Below, one piece after another: positions 1-8,616 of a DNA stretch of 64,000 bases. Below the pieces are notes generated by a model. It did no database searches. It saw only the letters and a list, made by a program, of their open reading frames with translations, and was not told the DNA's origin. Made by a program: the position numbers and the translations under genes. Position 1 is the stretch's first letter, and each line of letters opens with the position of its first letter. Source of the DNA: Anderseniella sp964390445. Its GTDB lineage: Bacteria > Pseudomonadota > Alphaproteobacteria > Rhizobiales > Aestuariivirgaceae. The stretch spans positions 1-64,000 of the forward strand of contig CAYMJJ010000005.1 in NCBI GenBank assembly GCA_964390445.1. Direction: 5' to 3'.

Positions 1-2242
1 CGCCGGCGGCATCGCCGTGGGCATGGCGACCAACATTCCGCCGCACAACCTCGGCGAAGTGGTGGATGCAACCATCGCCGTCATGGACAATCCGGCCATC
101 GGTTTCGATGAACTGAACCAGATCGTGCCGGGTCCGGACTTCCCGACCGGCGGCATCATTCTTGGCCGGGCCGGCATCCGGCTGGCCCAGGAAACCGGTC
201 GCGGTTCGGTGGTCATGCGGGGCCGGGTGACGGTCGAGGAAGTCCGCAAGGACCGCGAAGCACTGATCGTTCACGAAATCCCCTACCAGGTGAACAAGTC
301 GTCGATGATCGAGAAGATTGCCGAACTGGTGCGCGACAAGCGCATCGAGGGCATTTCCGACATCCGAGACGAGTCCGACCGGCACGGCATGCGCGTGGTC
401 ATCGAGATCAAGCGCGATGCAGTGGCCGACGTGGTGCTCAACCAGATCTACAAGTTCTCGCAGTTGCAGACTTCGTTTGGCGTGAACTCGGTGGCGCTGA
501 CCGGCGGCCGGCCGGAAATGATGACGCTGAAGGACATGCTGGAAGCGTTCGTCGCATTCCGCGAAGAGGTGGTGACCCGGCGCACCAAGTTCCTGCTGGG
601 CAAGGCCCGTGACCGCGCCCATGTGCTGGTCGGCCTGGCGATTGCGGTGGCCAATATCGACGAGGTGATTGCGCTCATTCGCAAGGCACCGGACCCGGCA
701 ACCGCGCGCGCCCAGTTGATGGGCCGCGACTGGCCGGCCAGGGACATGGCACCGCTGATCCGACTGATTGCCGACCCGCGCCACCAGCTCAAGGAGGACG
801 GCAGCTACCGGCTGTCGGAAGAGCAGGCGCGCGCCATTCTTGACCTGCGGCTGCAGCGGCTGACGGCGCTTGGCCGCGACGAAATTGGCGAGGAGCTGGA
901 AAAGCTCGGCTCCGAGATCAAGGATTACCTCGACATTCTCGCCTCGCGCGAGCGGGTGCAGCAGATCATCCGCGACGAGCTGACCGCCGTGAAGGAAGAG
1001 TTCGCCACGCCGCGCCGCACCGAGATTGCCGACTACCTAGGCGATGTCGATGACGAGGACCTGATCGCGCAGGAAGACATGGTGGTGACCGTGTCGCACA
1101 CCGGTTACATCAAGCGGGTGCCGCTTGCCACCTATCGCGCGCAACGCCGAGGCGGCAAGGGCCGGTCCGGCATGCAGACCAAGGACGAGGATTTCGTTAC
1201 CCGGCTGTTCGTGGCTGATACCCACACGCCGGTGCTGTTCTTCTCGTCGCGCGGCATGGCCTACAAGATGAAGGTCTGGCGGCTGCCGCTGGCAGCCCCC
1301 CAGGCGCGCGGCAAGGCGCTGGTGAACCTGCTGCCGCTGGAAGAAGGCGAGCGGATTACCACCATCATGCCGCTGCCCGAGGATGAAAACACCTGGGCCG
1401 ACCTGGACGTGATGTTCGCCACCACGCGCGGCACTGTTCGGCGCAACAAGCTGTCGGACTTTGTCGAGGTGCGCCAGAACGGCAAGATTGCCATGAAGCT
1501 CGACGAGGGCGACAGCATCGTCGGGGTGGAGACCTGCACAAACACGGATGACGTGTTGCTGACTACGGCAAGGGGCCAGGCGATCCGCTTCAAGGTGACG
1601 GATGTGCGGGTGTTTGCCGGACGCAACTCGGTGGGCGTGCGCGGCATTTCGCTGGCCGAGGGCGACACGGTCATTTCGATGACCATCCTGCAAGGTTTCG
1701 TGGCGGGTTCCGACGAGCGCGCTGCCTACATCAAGATGCGCCGCGCCATGGACGGCGAAGACGGCGAGGGGGTCGAGGCTGACGAGGATGCAGCCGGCGC
1801 CGACGTTGCCATCAATCAGGAGCGTTACATCGAGATGAGTGCTGCCGAGCAGTTCATCCTGACGCTGTCAGAAAACGGTTTCGGCAAGCGATCGTCGGCC
1901 TACGAGTACCGGCTGACCGGGCGCGGCGGCAAGGGCATCACCGCGATGACCGTGAACGACCGCAACGGCGAACTGGTGGCCACCTTCCCGGTGGAAGAGA
2001 ACGACCAGATCATGCTGGTGACCGATGGCGGGCAGCTGATCCGCTGCCCGGTCAACGACATCCGGATTGCCGGGCGCTCGACGCAAGGCGTGACGGTATT
2101 CCGCACCGCCAGCGACGAGCACGTGGTGTCGGTGAGCCGCATCTCCGAGGACGTGAATGGCAACGGTGATGACGACGGTGACGCAAGCGAGGAACCTGCG
2201 GCAGGAAGTGATTCCCCGCCGGAAGGTTCGCCTGAGGGCTAA
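1..2242 (+). CDS. gyrA: DNA gyrase subunit A (5'-truncated by window edge)
   Basis: GyrA is the breakage-reunion subunit of the A2B2 gyrase that introduces negative supercoils. The reading frame is open from base 2, so the gene begins outside the window. The first visible residues (GIAVGMATNIPPHNL) correspond to about residue 170 of E. coli GyrA, so the catalytic Tyr and the quinolone region lie upstream. The GyrA box QRRGGKG, which marks gyrase rather than topoisomerase IV, is at 1142-1162, and the C-terminal beta-pinwheel follows with a related GRGGKG motif near 1921. The protein ends in a low-complexity acidic tail rich in Asp, Glu, Gly and Pro. Its TAA stop overlaps by 4 bases the stop of a convergent gene. 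Confidence 0.98.
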   Translation, partial: AGGIAVGMATNIPPHNLGEVVDATIAVMDNPAIGFDELNQIVPGPDFPTGGIILGRAGIRLAQETGRGSVVMRGRVTVEEVRKDREALIVHEIPYQVNKSSMIEKIAELVRDKRIEGISDIRDESDRHGMRVVIEIKRDAVADVVLNQIYKFSQLQTSFGVNSVALTGGRPEMMTLKDMLEAFVAFREEVVTRRTKFLLGKARDRAHVLVGLAIAVANIDEVIALIRKAPDPATARAQLMGRDWPARDMAPLIRLIADPRHQLKEDGSYRLSEEQARAILDLRLQRLTALGRDEIGEELEKLGSEIKDYLDILASRERVQQIIRDELTAVKEEFATPRRTEIADYLGDVDDEDLIAQEDMVVTVSHTGYIKRVPLATYRAQRRGGKGRSGMQTKDEDFVTRLFVADTHTPVLFFSSRGMAYKMKVWRLPLAAPQARGKALVNLLPLEEGERITTIMPLPEDENTWADLDVMFATTRGTVRRNKLSDFVEVRQNGKIAMKLDEGDSIVGVETCTNTDDVLLTTARGQAIRFKVTDVRVFAGRNSVGVRGISLAEGDTVISMTILQGFVAGSDERAAYIKMRRAMDGEDGEGVEADEDAAGADVAINQERYIEMSAAEQFILTLSENGFGKRSSAYEYRLTGRGGKGITAMTVNDRNGELVATFPVEENDQIMLVTDGGQLIRCPVNDIRIAGRSTQGVTVFRTASDEHVVSVSRISEDVNGNGDDDGDASEEPAAGSDSPPEGSPEG

Positions 2243-2751
2243 CGCTGGAACGGCGTAAGCAGGGTCTTAGCGGGAATGTACTTCGGAAACCGTGGCGAAC
2301 CGTCAGCGTTGTGGCCCAGGCACAGCAACGGCTGCCGGCGCAAGCGGTGCAGCAATGTGGCTTCACGCGGCTTGAGGTGGCGCGATGCACCCCAGGCCAC
2401 AACGATGTCGCCCTTGTGCCGGGCAATCCAGCACAGCGCGCGATGAATTGCCTTTTCGTTGGCGGCATCAGGGGCCGCCGCGTCTGCGTCCAGCCTGGTT
2501 GAGTCCGGTTCAATCACGGCGCTCAGGTTGACCACACCATGCACGTCATAGCCGTGCCTGGCGCTGATGCCGGTGGTCATGGTGGTGGTCGGGTCGTTTG
2601 TTTCGCCGGTTGCCCGGCTGGGGTTCATCATGATCCAGAGTACGAAACGCTGGCGGCTGCCGGCCAGGTCTCGCCGCAGCCAGTAGCGCCTTGTGCCGCA
2701 AGTGGAAAACACCGCGGGACGGCTTGTCATCTTCGGTGGCAACTCGCTCAT
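2239..2751 (-). CDS. DUF1643 domain protein
   Basis: This is a 170-residue protein of the DUF1643 family, whose function is unknown. The family features visible are an N-terminal RYWLRR segment, the core motif IMMNPSRA followed by NDPTTT, and a C-terminal PLLCLGHNADGSPRFPKYI segment that resembles the usual family ending (LGxxxDGxPxHPLYL). It is probably cytoplasmic, with no signal peptide or membrane segment. The gene runs against gyrA and the two stop codons overlap by 4 bases (2239-2242), so neither has room for its own intrinsic terminator. Family members occur sporadically in bacteria and phages. The family call is good, but nothing here shows the function. Confidence 0.85.
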   Translation of the reverse strand: MSELPPKMTSRPAVFSTCGTRRYWLRRDLAGSRQRFVLWIMMNPSRATGETNDPTTTMTTGISARHGYDVHGVVNLSAVIEPDSTRLDADAAAPDAANEKAIHRALCWIARHKGDIVVAWGASRHLKPREATLLHRLRRQPLLCLGHNADGSPRFPKYIPAKTLLTPFQR

Positions 2752-2833
2752 GCACTTGTGCTAGCACCCGCTTGACACGGTGCGCAATCGGGTGATGGCT
2801 TGGCACAGTTCCAGCGGTTTGGTTGCCGGTGTC

Positions 2834-3439
2834 ATGTCACTTCAAATCTATCTCACATATCTTGGCGCGACGGCGCTGCTGTTCCTGACGCCGGGGCCGG
2901 CCATGTCGCTGGTGTTGGCCAACAGCGCAGCCCACGGGGTGCGGGCAGGGCTGCTGACGGTGGCCGGCACAGCAGTCGGTTTCGCCGGGTTGCTGGTCAT
3001 CGTCATTGCCGGCATGGCGTGGATCGTCGAGGTGATGGCGCACTGGTTCGACTGGATCCGGCTGGCGGGGGCTGCCTACCTGATCTGGATGGGGGCGACG
3101 CGGCTGCTTGCCCCGGCAGATGCGGACGGCAACCCGCGGGCCGGGCGCAAGGCGTGGTTCAGCGAGGGCATGACCGTGGCCGTGGCCAACCCCAAGGTGC
3201 TGCTGTTTCTCGGTGCGTTCCTGCCACCGTTCATCAACCCCGCAGGCAACGTGGCCTTTCAACTGGTACTGCTGGCGGCGACCTTTGTAGTGTTGAGCCT
3301 CGCCTTCGGGGCGGGACTTGCGTTGATGGGCTCTGGCGCGCGTCGGATGTTCTTCGGCAATGGCGGGCGCCGGGTCGAGCAGGCCAGCGGCATCGTGCTG
3401 ATTTGTGCGGGCCTGTGGCTCGCCCTGTCGAAACGCTAG
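2834..3439 (+). CDS. LysE/RhtB family amino-acid exporter (first copy)
   Basis: This is an inner-membrane exporter of the LysE/RhtB family, which pumps amino acids or their derivatives out of the cell. The N-terminus carries the family signature LTPGPAMSLVLANSAAHG, followed by the conserved GxxxG-rich second helix and the AVANPKVLLFLGAFLPPFI motif. About six hydrophobic segments are evident. I chose ATG 2834 (MSLQIYLTYLG) over the upstream in-frame ATG at 2780 because the family starts at this point; no strong ribosome site precedes it. It is immediately followed by a second homologue, which suggests a tandem duplication. The substrate cannot be read from the sequence. Confidence 0.9.
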   Translation: MSLQIYLTYLGATALLFLTPGPAMSLVLANSAAHGVRAGLLTVAGTAVGFAGLLVIVIAGMAWIVEVMAHWFDWIRLAGAAYLIWMGATRLLAPADADGNPRAGRKAWFSEGMTVAVANPKVLLFLGAFLPPFINPAGNVAFQLVLLAATFVVLSLAFGAGLALMGSGARRMFFGNGGRRVEQASGIVLICAGLWLALSKR

Positions 3440-3451
3440 GAGCACGCCCCC

Positions 3452-4081
3452 GTGACGATACTGTCCATTCCGGTTGAGTTGTACGCGGCCTACGTGCTTG
3501 CCTGTGCCGCGATCGTCATTGTGCCAGGACCCACGGTGACCGTGATCATTGCCAACAGCCTGCGCCACGGTGCGCGGGCCGGCATGCTGAATGTGGCCGG
3601 AACCCAGGCCGGACTGGCCATCATGTTGGTTGTGCTGGCGGCTGGCCTGCAGGTGATCGTGGAAAGCATGTCGCACGTGTTCGACTGGATCAGGCTGGCA
3701 GGTGCTGCCTACCTGTTCTGGCTGGGCATCAAGCTGCTGCGCTCCGACGGCACCATGGGTGCGGTCAAGGACGTGCCGCGCGCACATGGATCATACTTCT
3801 GGCAAGGCTTCGTGGTGATCCTTTCGAACCCCAAGGCGCTGTTCTTCTTCGGGGCGTTCATCCCGCAGTTCGTCAACCCGGCAGGTAATGCCATCGCCCA
3901 GACAATCCTGCTCGGGGCCACTTTCATGGTTGTCGCCACCCTGCTGGATGGTGCCTATGCGGTGCTGGCGGGTGGTGCCGGCAAGTGGCTGAACCACACC
4001 CGCGTTCGCACGCTGGAGATCGGCAGTGGAGTGTGCCTGATCGTTGGCGGCATCTGGCTGGCGTTGGCGCGGCGCGCATAG
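3452..4081 (+). CDS. LysE/RhtB family amino-acid exporter (second copy)
   Basis: A second LysE/RhtB exporter, 209 residues, with the same architecture as its upstream neighbour: VPGPTVTVIIANSLRHG near the N-terminus and ILSNPKALFFFGAFIPQFV in the middle. It starts with GTG at 3452. The Shine-Dalgarno sequence TAGGAG overlaps the TAG stop of the first copy (3437-3439), so the two are almost certainly translated from one mRNA. Two similar exporters in tandem could form a heteromeric unit or have diverged in substrate; the sequence does not decide this. Confidence 0.9.
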   Translation: MTILSIPVELYAAYVLACAAIVIVPGPTVTVIIANSLRHGARAGMLNVAGTQAGLAIMLVVLAAGLQVIVESMSHVFDWIRLAGAAYLFWLGIKLLRSDGTMGAVKDVPRAHGSYFWQGFVVILSNPKALFFFGAFIPQFVNPAGNAIAQTILLGATFMVVATLLDGAYAVLAGGAGKWLNHTRVRTLEIGSGVCLIVGGIWLALARRA

Positions 4082-4151
4082 GCTTTGCTTCTGAGCGAGT
4101 AACAGGGCGCAGGTCTGTACTTCAAGAAGCCAGTAAAACACATTGATAAAA

Positions 4152-4217
4152 AGGGAAAAATCCCTCAAGAACAAGCTAAACCGGAACCCTTTCCGGGGCG
4201 CGGGGGTCGTGGCCCCC
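4152..4217. repeat. Three small inverted repeats upstream of coaD
   Basis: The stretch between the exporter pair and coaD holds three perfect small inverted repeats in a row: AGGGA-AAAA-TCCCT (4152-4165), CCGGAA-CCCT-TTCCGG (4181-4196) and GGGGG-N6-CCCCC (4202-4217). None is followed by a T run on the plus strand, so they are not convincing intrinsic terminators. They could fold in the coaD leader RNA or act as protein sites. Confidence 0.4.
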
Positions 4218-4285
4218 TCCGGCTGAAGAGTCGGATGACAGGATCGTCATTGTCTTTGAGTGGAAAAACTTTTATTGCTCTGGCC

Positions 4286-4783
4286 ATGACAAGAAGCGGC
4301 TTCTATCCCGGCAGTTTTGATCCGGTCACCTATGGCCACATGGACGTTATTGCGCGCGCGGCACGTTTTCTCGACCGGCTTGTGCTGGGCGTGGGCGTGC
4401 ATCATGGCAAAGCGCCGTTTCTGCCAACTGACGTTCGGCTTGTCTTGCTGGACAAGGTGGTCGAGCCGGTGCGGACAGCAACCGGTTGCGAGATTTCCAT
4501 TTCCACGTTCGACGGGCTGGCGGTCGATGCCGCGCGCACAGCAGGCGCGCAGGTGATGGTGCGCGGGCTGCGCGATGCCTCCGACTTTGACTACGAGGTG
4601 CAGATGGGCCAGATGAACGCGAGCCTTGCCCCCGACATCGAAACCGTTTTCCTGGCGGCGAGCCCGGCAACCCGCATGATTGCGTCGTCACTGGTCAAGC
4701 AGATCGCACGGATGGGCGGCGATATTTCGCCTTTTGTGCCTGATACGGTGAATCGCGCCGTCACAGAAGCGTTGAAATCCTGA
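4286..4783 (+). CDS. coaD: Phosphopantetheine adenylyltransferase
   Basis: CoaD transfers AMP from ATP to 4'-phosphopantetheine to give dephospho-CoA, the penultimate step of CoA synthesis. It is a cytoplasmic, usually hexameric enzyme of the nucleotidyltransferase superfamily. The N-terminal motif YPGSFDPVTYGHMDVI contains the GxFDP loop and the TxGH nucleotide-binding motif, and IASSLVKQIA near the C-terminus corresponds to the ISSTxVR-type motif. I start it at ATG 4286 (MTRSGFYPGSF), which gives 165 residues, the family length; the in-frame ATG at 4235 would add 17 non-conserved residues. The order coaD, two cyclophilins, queA, tgt is typical of Rhizobiales-like genomes. Confidence 0.96.
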   Translation: MTRSGFYPGSFDPVTYGHMDVIARAARFLDRLVLGVGVHHGKAPFLPTDVRLVLLDKVVEPVRTATGCEISISTFDGLAVDAARTAGAQVMVRGLRDASDFDYEVQMGQMNASLAPDIETVFLAASPATRMIASSLVKQIARMGGDISPFVPDTVNRAVTEALKS

Positions 4784-4828
4784 GTCCAAAGTCCTCGTTC
4801 CCTCACAGAAAGCCCGGAGATACTGAAA

Positions 4829-5338
4829 TTGAACAAGTTTGCAGCAATGCTGGCAGGCATCGTGCTGGCCGCAACCGCCACCACGGCCACCGCCGCCGGC
4901 CAGCTCGTCATGGAGCTGAAGTGCGGACCCGTCGTCATCGACCTTCGCTCCGACATTGCGCCGAAGCACGCGCAGCAAATGACCGCTCTTGCGTCGAGCG
5001 GATTTTATGATGGCATCATCTTCCATCGCGTCATCGACGGCTTCATGGCGCAGACCGGCGACCCGACCGGCACCGGCATGGGCGGTTCGGAATTGCCGGA
5101 TATTCCGGCCGAGTTCAGCAACGTCCCGTTCGAACGCGGAACAGTTGGCATGGCGCGCTCGTCCAACCCGGACAGCGCCAATTCGCAGTTCTTCATCATG
5201 TTCACCGAGTATCCGTCGCTCAACGGCAACTATACTGTGGTGGGCAAGGTGTCGTCCGGCATTGAATGCATCGACCAGATCAACAAGGGCGAGCCGCCTG
5301 CAAACCCCGACAAGATCATCAAGATGAGCGTGCAGTAA
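4829..5338 (+). CDS. ppiA: Periplasmic cyclophilin-type peptidyl-prolyl isomerase
   Basis: This peptidyl-prolyl cis-trans isomerase of the cyclophilin family speeds folding of exported proteins. The first 22 residues are a clear signal peptide ending in ATAA, so the product should be periplasmic. The cyclophilin core shows GFYDGIIFHRVIDGFMAQ, GTGMGGSELPDIPAEF and ANSQFFIMF, which include the catalytic Arg in FHRV and the FMxQ and QFF active-site motifs. The start codon is TTG (4829), preceded at good distance by CCGGAGA. It is followed directly by a cytosolic paralogue. Confidence 0.93.
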   Translation: MNKFAAMLAGIVLAATATTATAAGQLVMELKCGPVVIDLRSDIAPKHAQQMTALASSGFYDGIIFHRVIDGFMAQTGDPTGTGMGGSELPDIPAEFSNVPFERGTVGMARSSNPDSANSQFFIMFTEYPSLNGNYTVVGKVSSGIECIDQINKGEPPANPDKIIKMSVQ

Positions 5339-5387
5339 CTCGCAGCTTAACATACCCAGCATTTTGAAAACCCAGAAGGAGAGACTG

Positions 5388-5861
5388 GTGGCAGACCTTG
5401 ACCCTGAAAACACCCTGATCATGGAGATTCCGCACGGCCGCGTGGTGATCCAGCTTCGCCCGGACGTTGCACCTGGCCACGTCGCCCACATCAAGGAACT
5501 GGTGCGCGAAGGCTTTTATGATGGCACGCCGTTCCACCGCGTGATCGACGGATTCATGGCGCAGGGCGGCGACCCGACCGGCACCGGCACGGGCGGCTCC
5601 AGCAAGCCGAACCTGAAGGCGGAGTTTTCCGACGTTCCGCACAAGCGCGGCACGGCTTCCATGGCCCGTTCGGCTAACCCCAACAGCGCCAACTCGCAGT
5701 TCTTCCTGTGCTTTGCCGACTGTTCGTTCCTCGACGGCCAGTACACCGTGTGGGGCGAAGTCGTTGAAGGCATGGACGCCGTCGACAAGATCAAGCGCGG
5801 CGAGCCGGTATCCAACCCAGACCGCATCACCAAGATGCAGGTCATGGCGGATGCGTCCTGA
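5388..5861 (+). CDS. ppiB: Cytoplasmic cyclophilin-type peptidyl-prolyl isomerase
   Basis: A second cyclophilin without a signal peptide, thus cytoplasmic. It carries GFYDGTPFHRVIDGFMAQGGDPTGTGTGG and ANSQFFLCF, with the same catalytic Arg and Gln-Phe-Phe motif as its neighbour, and the two are clearly paralogues. I prefer GTG 5388 (VADLDPENT), because the strong site AAGGAGAG lies just before it, over the TTG at 5364, which would place that site inside the coding region. The start of the next gene overlaps its last 11 bases, so they are probably cotranscribed. Confidence 0.93.
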   Translation: MADLDPENTLIMEIPHGRVVIQLRPDVAPGHVAHIKELVREGFYDGTPFHRVIDGFMAQGGDPTGTGTGGSSKPNLKAEFSDVPHKRGTASMARSANPNSANSQFFLCFADCSFLDGQYTVWGEVVEGMDAVDKIKRGEPVSNPDRITKMQVMADAS

Positions 5862-6264
5862 GGCGAAACTTGCTGGTGCGGGGCTGGCGGCCTGTCTGTT
5901 CATGGCAGGCAGCGCAGGCCCGGCATCGGCCACCCAGAACCTGGTGTGCGGTTACACCGACGACGTGACCGTCAACCTGTTGATGGGCTCGCTGGAAGTG
6001 GCAGCGATCGTGCGCGTCGACATCACTGCTGCCGGCCAGCGCTGGTCGACCGAGGAGGCGCAAGGCCAGACCCAGATCACCGTTGGTCAGTCGTTCCAGA
6101 CAGCCAGTGAACTGCGCGTGGACTTCACCGACAGGGAGGTCAACCGCGTGCTGGCGCGACTGCGGCTGTTCCAGGCCGCCGAGGGCGAGAGGTTTGCCCA
6201 GGCTGGCACCTTGAAGGTCGAAGGCGTGGGTGTGTGGCCGGTGGTGTGTTCTGAGGGCGGGTGA
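5851..6264 (+). CDS. Small secreted hypothetical protein
   Basis: This is a 138-residue protein with a signal peptide (hydrophobic residues 6-24, ending PASA), so probably periplasmic. The mature part has two cysteines, one just after the cleavage site (LVCGY) and one near the C-terminus (VVCSEGG), which could form a disulfide. I do not recognise a family. It starts at ATG 5851 inside the end of the cyclophilin gene and ends 18 bases before queA, so it sits in the same operon as ppiB, queA and tgt. Confidence 0.7.
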   Translation: MRPEAKLAGAGLAACLFMAGSAGPASATQNLVCGYTDDVTVNLLMGSLEVAAIVRVDITAAGQRWSTEEAQGQTQITVGQSFQTASELRVDFTDREVNRVLARLRLFQAAEGERFAQAGTLKVEGVGVWPVVCSEGG

Positions 6265-6282
6265 GCCGCTTGGCCGGTAACC

Positions 6283-7368
6283 ATGAAAGTTGACCTGTTC
6301 GATTTCGAGCTGCCGCAGGAGCTGATTGCGCTGCGGCCTGCCAGCCCGCGCGACAGTGCACGCCAACTCATCGTGCGGCCCGGCAGCGAGCACGAATTTT
6401 CCGATGACGTGGTGTCGAACCTTGCGAGACAACTGAAGGCCGGTGACGTGCTGGTTTTCAACGATACCCGCGTCATCCCTGCGCGGCTGTTCGGCCACCG
6501 GGTGGGCCGGGGTGACACGACGCCTGCCATTGAGGTGACGCTGCATCAACGGGACGGCGATGCGGGGTGGAAGGCGTTTGCAAAGCCGGGCCGCAAGCTT
6601 GCCGTCGGCGACACCATCAGCTTCGGCGGGCAGGGCGATGTCTGCTACGTGGACGTGCTGACTGCCACCGTTGAAGCCAAGGGCGAGGGTGGCGAGATCA
6701 GTCTCGCGTTCAACTTGCACGGGGCCTACCTCGATCAGGCCATCGCCCAGCACGGCGTGATGCCGCTACCGCCCTACATTGCCTCGAAACGCCCGGCGGA
6801 CGAGCGCGACCTGAGTGATTACCAGACGCTGTTCGCCAATGAAGATGGCGCGGTTGCGGCGCCCACGGCGGCGCTGCACTTCACGCCGCAGCTGATGCAG
6901 GCGCTGGCAGAACGCGGTATCGCCCACGAGTTCGTCACCCTGCACGTTGGCGCGGGTACGTTCCTGCCGGTGAAAGCGGATGATACGGCGGACCACAAGA
7001 TGCATTCGGAGTGGGGCGTCGTCAGCGGTGCGGCCGCTCAGCGCCTCAATGCGGCACGCGCTGCCGGCGGGCGGATCGTGGCTGTCGGCACCACGCCGCT
7101 GCGGCTGCTGGAAAGTGCCGTAGACGACAAGGGCGAGGTGCATGGCTGGTCTGGCGCGACCGATATCTTCATCACGCCCGGCTACAGGTTTCGCGCGGTC
7201 GATGTACTGATGACCAACTTCCACCTGCCGAAGTCGACGTTGTTCATGCTGGTCAGTGCATTTTGCGGACTGGACGTGATGCAGCGTGCCTATGCCCACG
7301 CCATCAGGTCGGGCTATCGTTTCTATTCCTATGGCGACTCAAGCCTGCTATTCCCGCCGGCACGATGA
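6283..7368 (+). CDS. queA: S-adenosylmethionine:tRNA ribosyltransferase-isomerase
   Basis: QueA moves the ribosyl group of AdoMet onto preQ1-tRNA to make epoxyqueuosine, the step after the Tgt reaction. The protein has 361 residues, the family length. Recognisable segments are the N-terminal DFELPQELIALRPASPRDSARQL, VFNDTRVIPARLFG, GVMPLPPYI, TLHVGAGTFLPV and the C-terminal TNFHLPKSTLFMLVSAF and YRFYSYGDSSLL. The stop codon overlaps the start of tgt (ATGA at 7365-7368), so translation is coupled, matching their consecutive roles in queuosine synthesis. Confidence 0.97.
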   Translation: MKVDLFDFELPQELIALRPASPRDSARQLIVRPGSEHEFSDDVVSNLARQLKAGDVLVFNDTRVIPARLFGHRVGRGDTTPAIEVTLHQRDGDAGWKAFAKPGRKLAVGDTISFGGQGDVCYVDVLTATVEAKGEGGEISLAFNLHGAYLDQAIAQHGVMPLPPYIASKRPADERDLSDYQTLFANEDGAVAAPTAALHFTPQLMQALAERGIAHEFVTLHVGAGTFLPVKADDTADHKMHSEWGVVSGAAAQRLNAARAAGGRIVAVGTTPLRLLESAVDDKGEVHGWSGATDIFITPGYRFRAVDVLMTNFHLPKSTLFMLVSAFCGLDVMQRAYAHAIRSGYRFYSYGDSSLLFPPAR

Positions 7369-8489
7369 CAGACGCATTCGGATTTACACTTCACTCCATC
7401 GACGGACAGGCGCGGCGCGGCACGGTGCACACCCTGCACGGCGACATCCGTACGCCGGCCTTCATGCCGGTTGGCACGGTCGGCACAGTCAAGGCGCTAT
7501 ACCTCGAACAAGTCAGGGACGCCGGGGCAGATATCATCCTGGGCAATGTCTACCACCTGATGCTTCGGCCGGGGGCCGAACGGGTGGCGCGGCTTGGCGG
7601 GCTGCACAGGTTTATCGGCTGGGACGGGCCGATCCTGACCGATAGTGGCGGGTTCCAGGTGATGTCGCTGTCGCAGATACGCAAGATCACCGAGGAAGGT
7701 GCCACCTTCCAGTCCCACATCGACGGAACCCGGCACCACCTGACGCCAGAGCGGTCGATGGAAATCCAGCGCCTGCTCGGGTCGACCATCCACATGCAAC
7801 TGGACCAGTGCATTGCGTTTCCGCATGAGCGCGCCGAGGCCGAACGCGCCATGCAGCTTTCGTTGCGTTGGGCAAAGCGGTCGCGCGAGGCGTTTGGTGA
7901 GCAGCCGGGGCGGGGCTGTTTCGGAATCGTTCAGGGCGGCACGGATGCGGCCCTTCGCGAAGAAAGCGCCAGCGGACTGCAGGAGATCGGGTTTCATGGC
8001 TATGCAATTGGCGGGCTGGCCGTGGGCGAGGGGCAGGAGCTGATGCTGTCAACGCTTGACGTGACCACGCCGCACCTGCCGCAAGACAAGCCGCGCTACC
8101 TGATGGGCGTCGGCACGCCGGATGACCTGCTGCAGGCAGTGGCGCGCGGGGTGGACATGTTCGATTGCGTGATGCCGACGCGGTCGGGCCGGCACGGCCA
8201 GGCGTTCACCAGCTTCGGCCGGCTGAACCTGCGCAACGCCAAGCATGCCGAGGACTTGCGCCCGCTTGATTCGTCCATCGGCCACCCGGCGCTGAACAAC
8301 TATTCCCGCGCCTATCTGCACCACCTGATCCGCTCCGGCGAGATACTCGGCATGATGCTGCTGTCCTGGGCCAACACCGCCTACTACCAGCACCTGATGC
8401 AGGAAATCCGCGATTCCATCGAAAACGGGCGCTTTGAACAGTTCCGTAACGACACGAAGCAACGGTGGCAAGCCGGAGAGCAGGGGTGA
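7365..8489 (+). CDS. tgt: tRNA-guanine transglycosylase lacking the usual zinc ligands
   Basis: Tgt exchanges guanine 34 for preQ1 in tRNAs with GUN anticodons. The catalytic core is intact: LTDSGGFQVMSLSQI, GIVQGGTD, YAIGGLAVGE and FDCVMPTRSGRHG with the nucleophilic Asp. The start is ATG 7365, overlapping the queA stop, giving 374 residues. The C-terminal zinc site is unusual. Where the family has CxCxxC before YSRAYLHHL and a His about 26 residues later, this protein has Ile305, His307, Leu310 and Ala336, so all four metal ligands are gone although the flanking residues (RPLD, NYSRAYLHHL, EILG) are conserved. The fold must be held without zinc, or the enzyme is altered. This is seen directly in the DNA, not caused by a frameshift. 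Confidence 0.95.
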   Translation: MTDAFGFTLHSIDGQARRGTVHTLHGDIRTPAFMPVGTVGTVKALYLEQVRDAGADIILGNVYHLMLRPGAERVARLGGLHRFIGWDGPILTDSGGFQVMSLSQIRKITEEGATFQSHIDGTRHHLTPERSMEIQRLLGSTIHMQLDQCIAFPHERAEAERAMQLSLRWAKRSREAFGEQPGRGCFGIVQGGTDAALREESASGLQEIGFHGYAIGGLAVGEGQELMLSTLDVTTPHLPQDKPRYLMGVGTPDDLLQAVARGVDMFDCVMPTRSGRHGQAFTSFGRLNLRNAKHAEDLRPLDSSIGHPALNNYSRAYLHHLIRSGEILGMMLLSWANTAYYQHLMQEIRDSIENGRFEQFRNDTKQRWQAGEQG

Positions 8490-8616
8490 TGTTCAACGTG
8501 CGGAATTGCCGCAATCCAGTGCAAATTAGCATTCGGGGATTCGCGCCGGGGATGGTATCAACAAGGTCCGTCCGGGCGCGTGCCGGCCATCAATCCGGCT
8601 CGCATCTCTGCCCACT

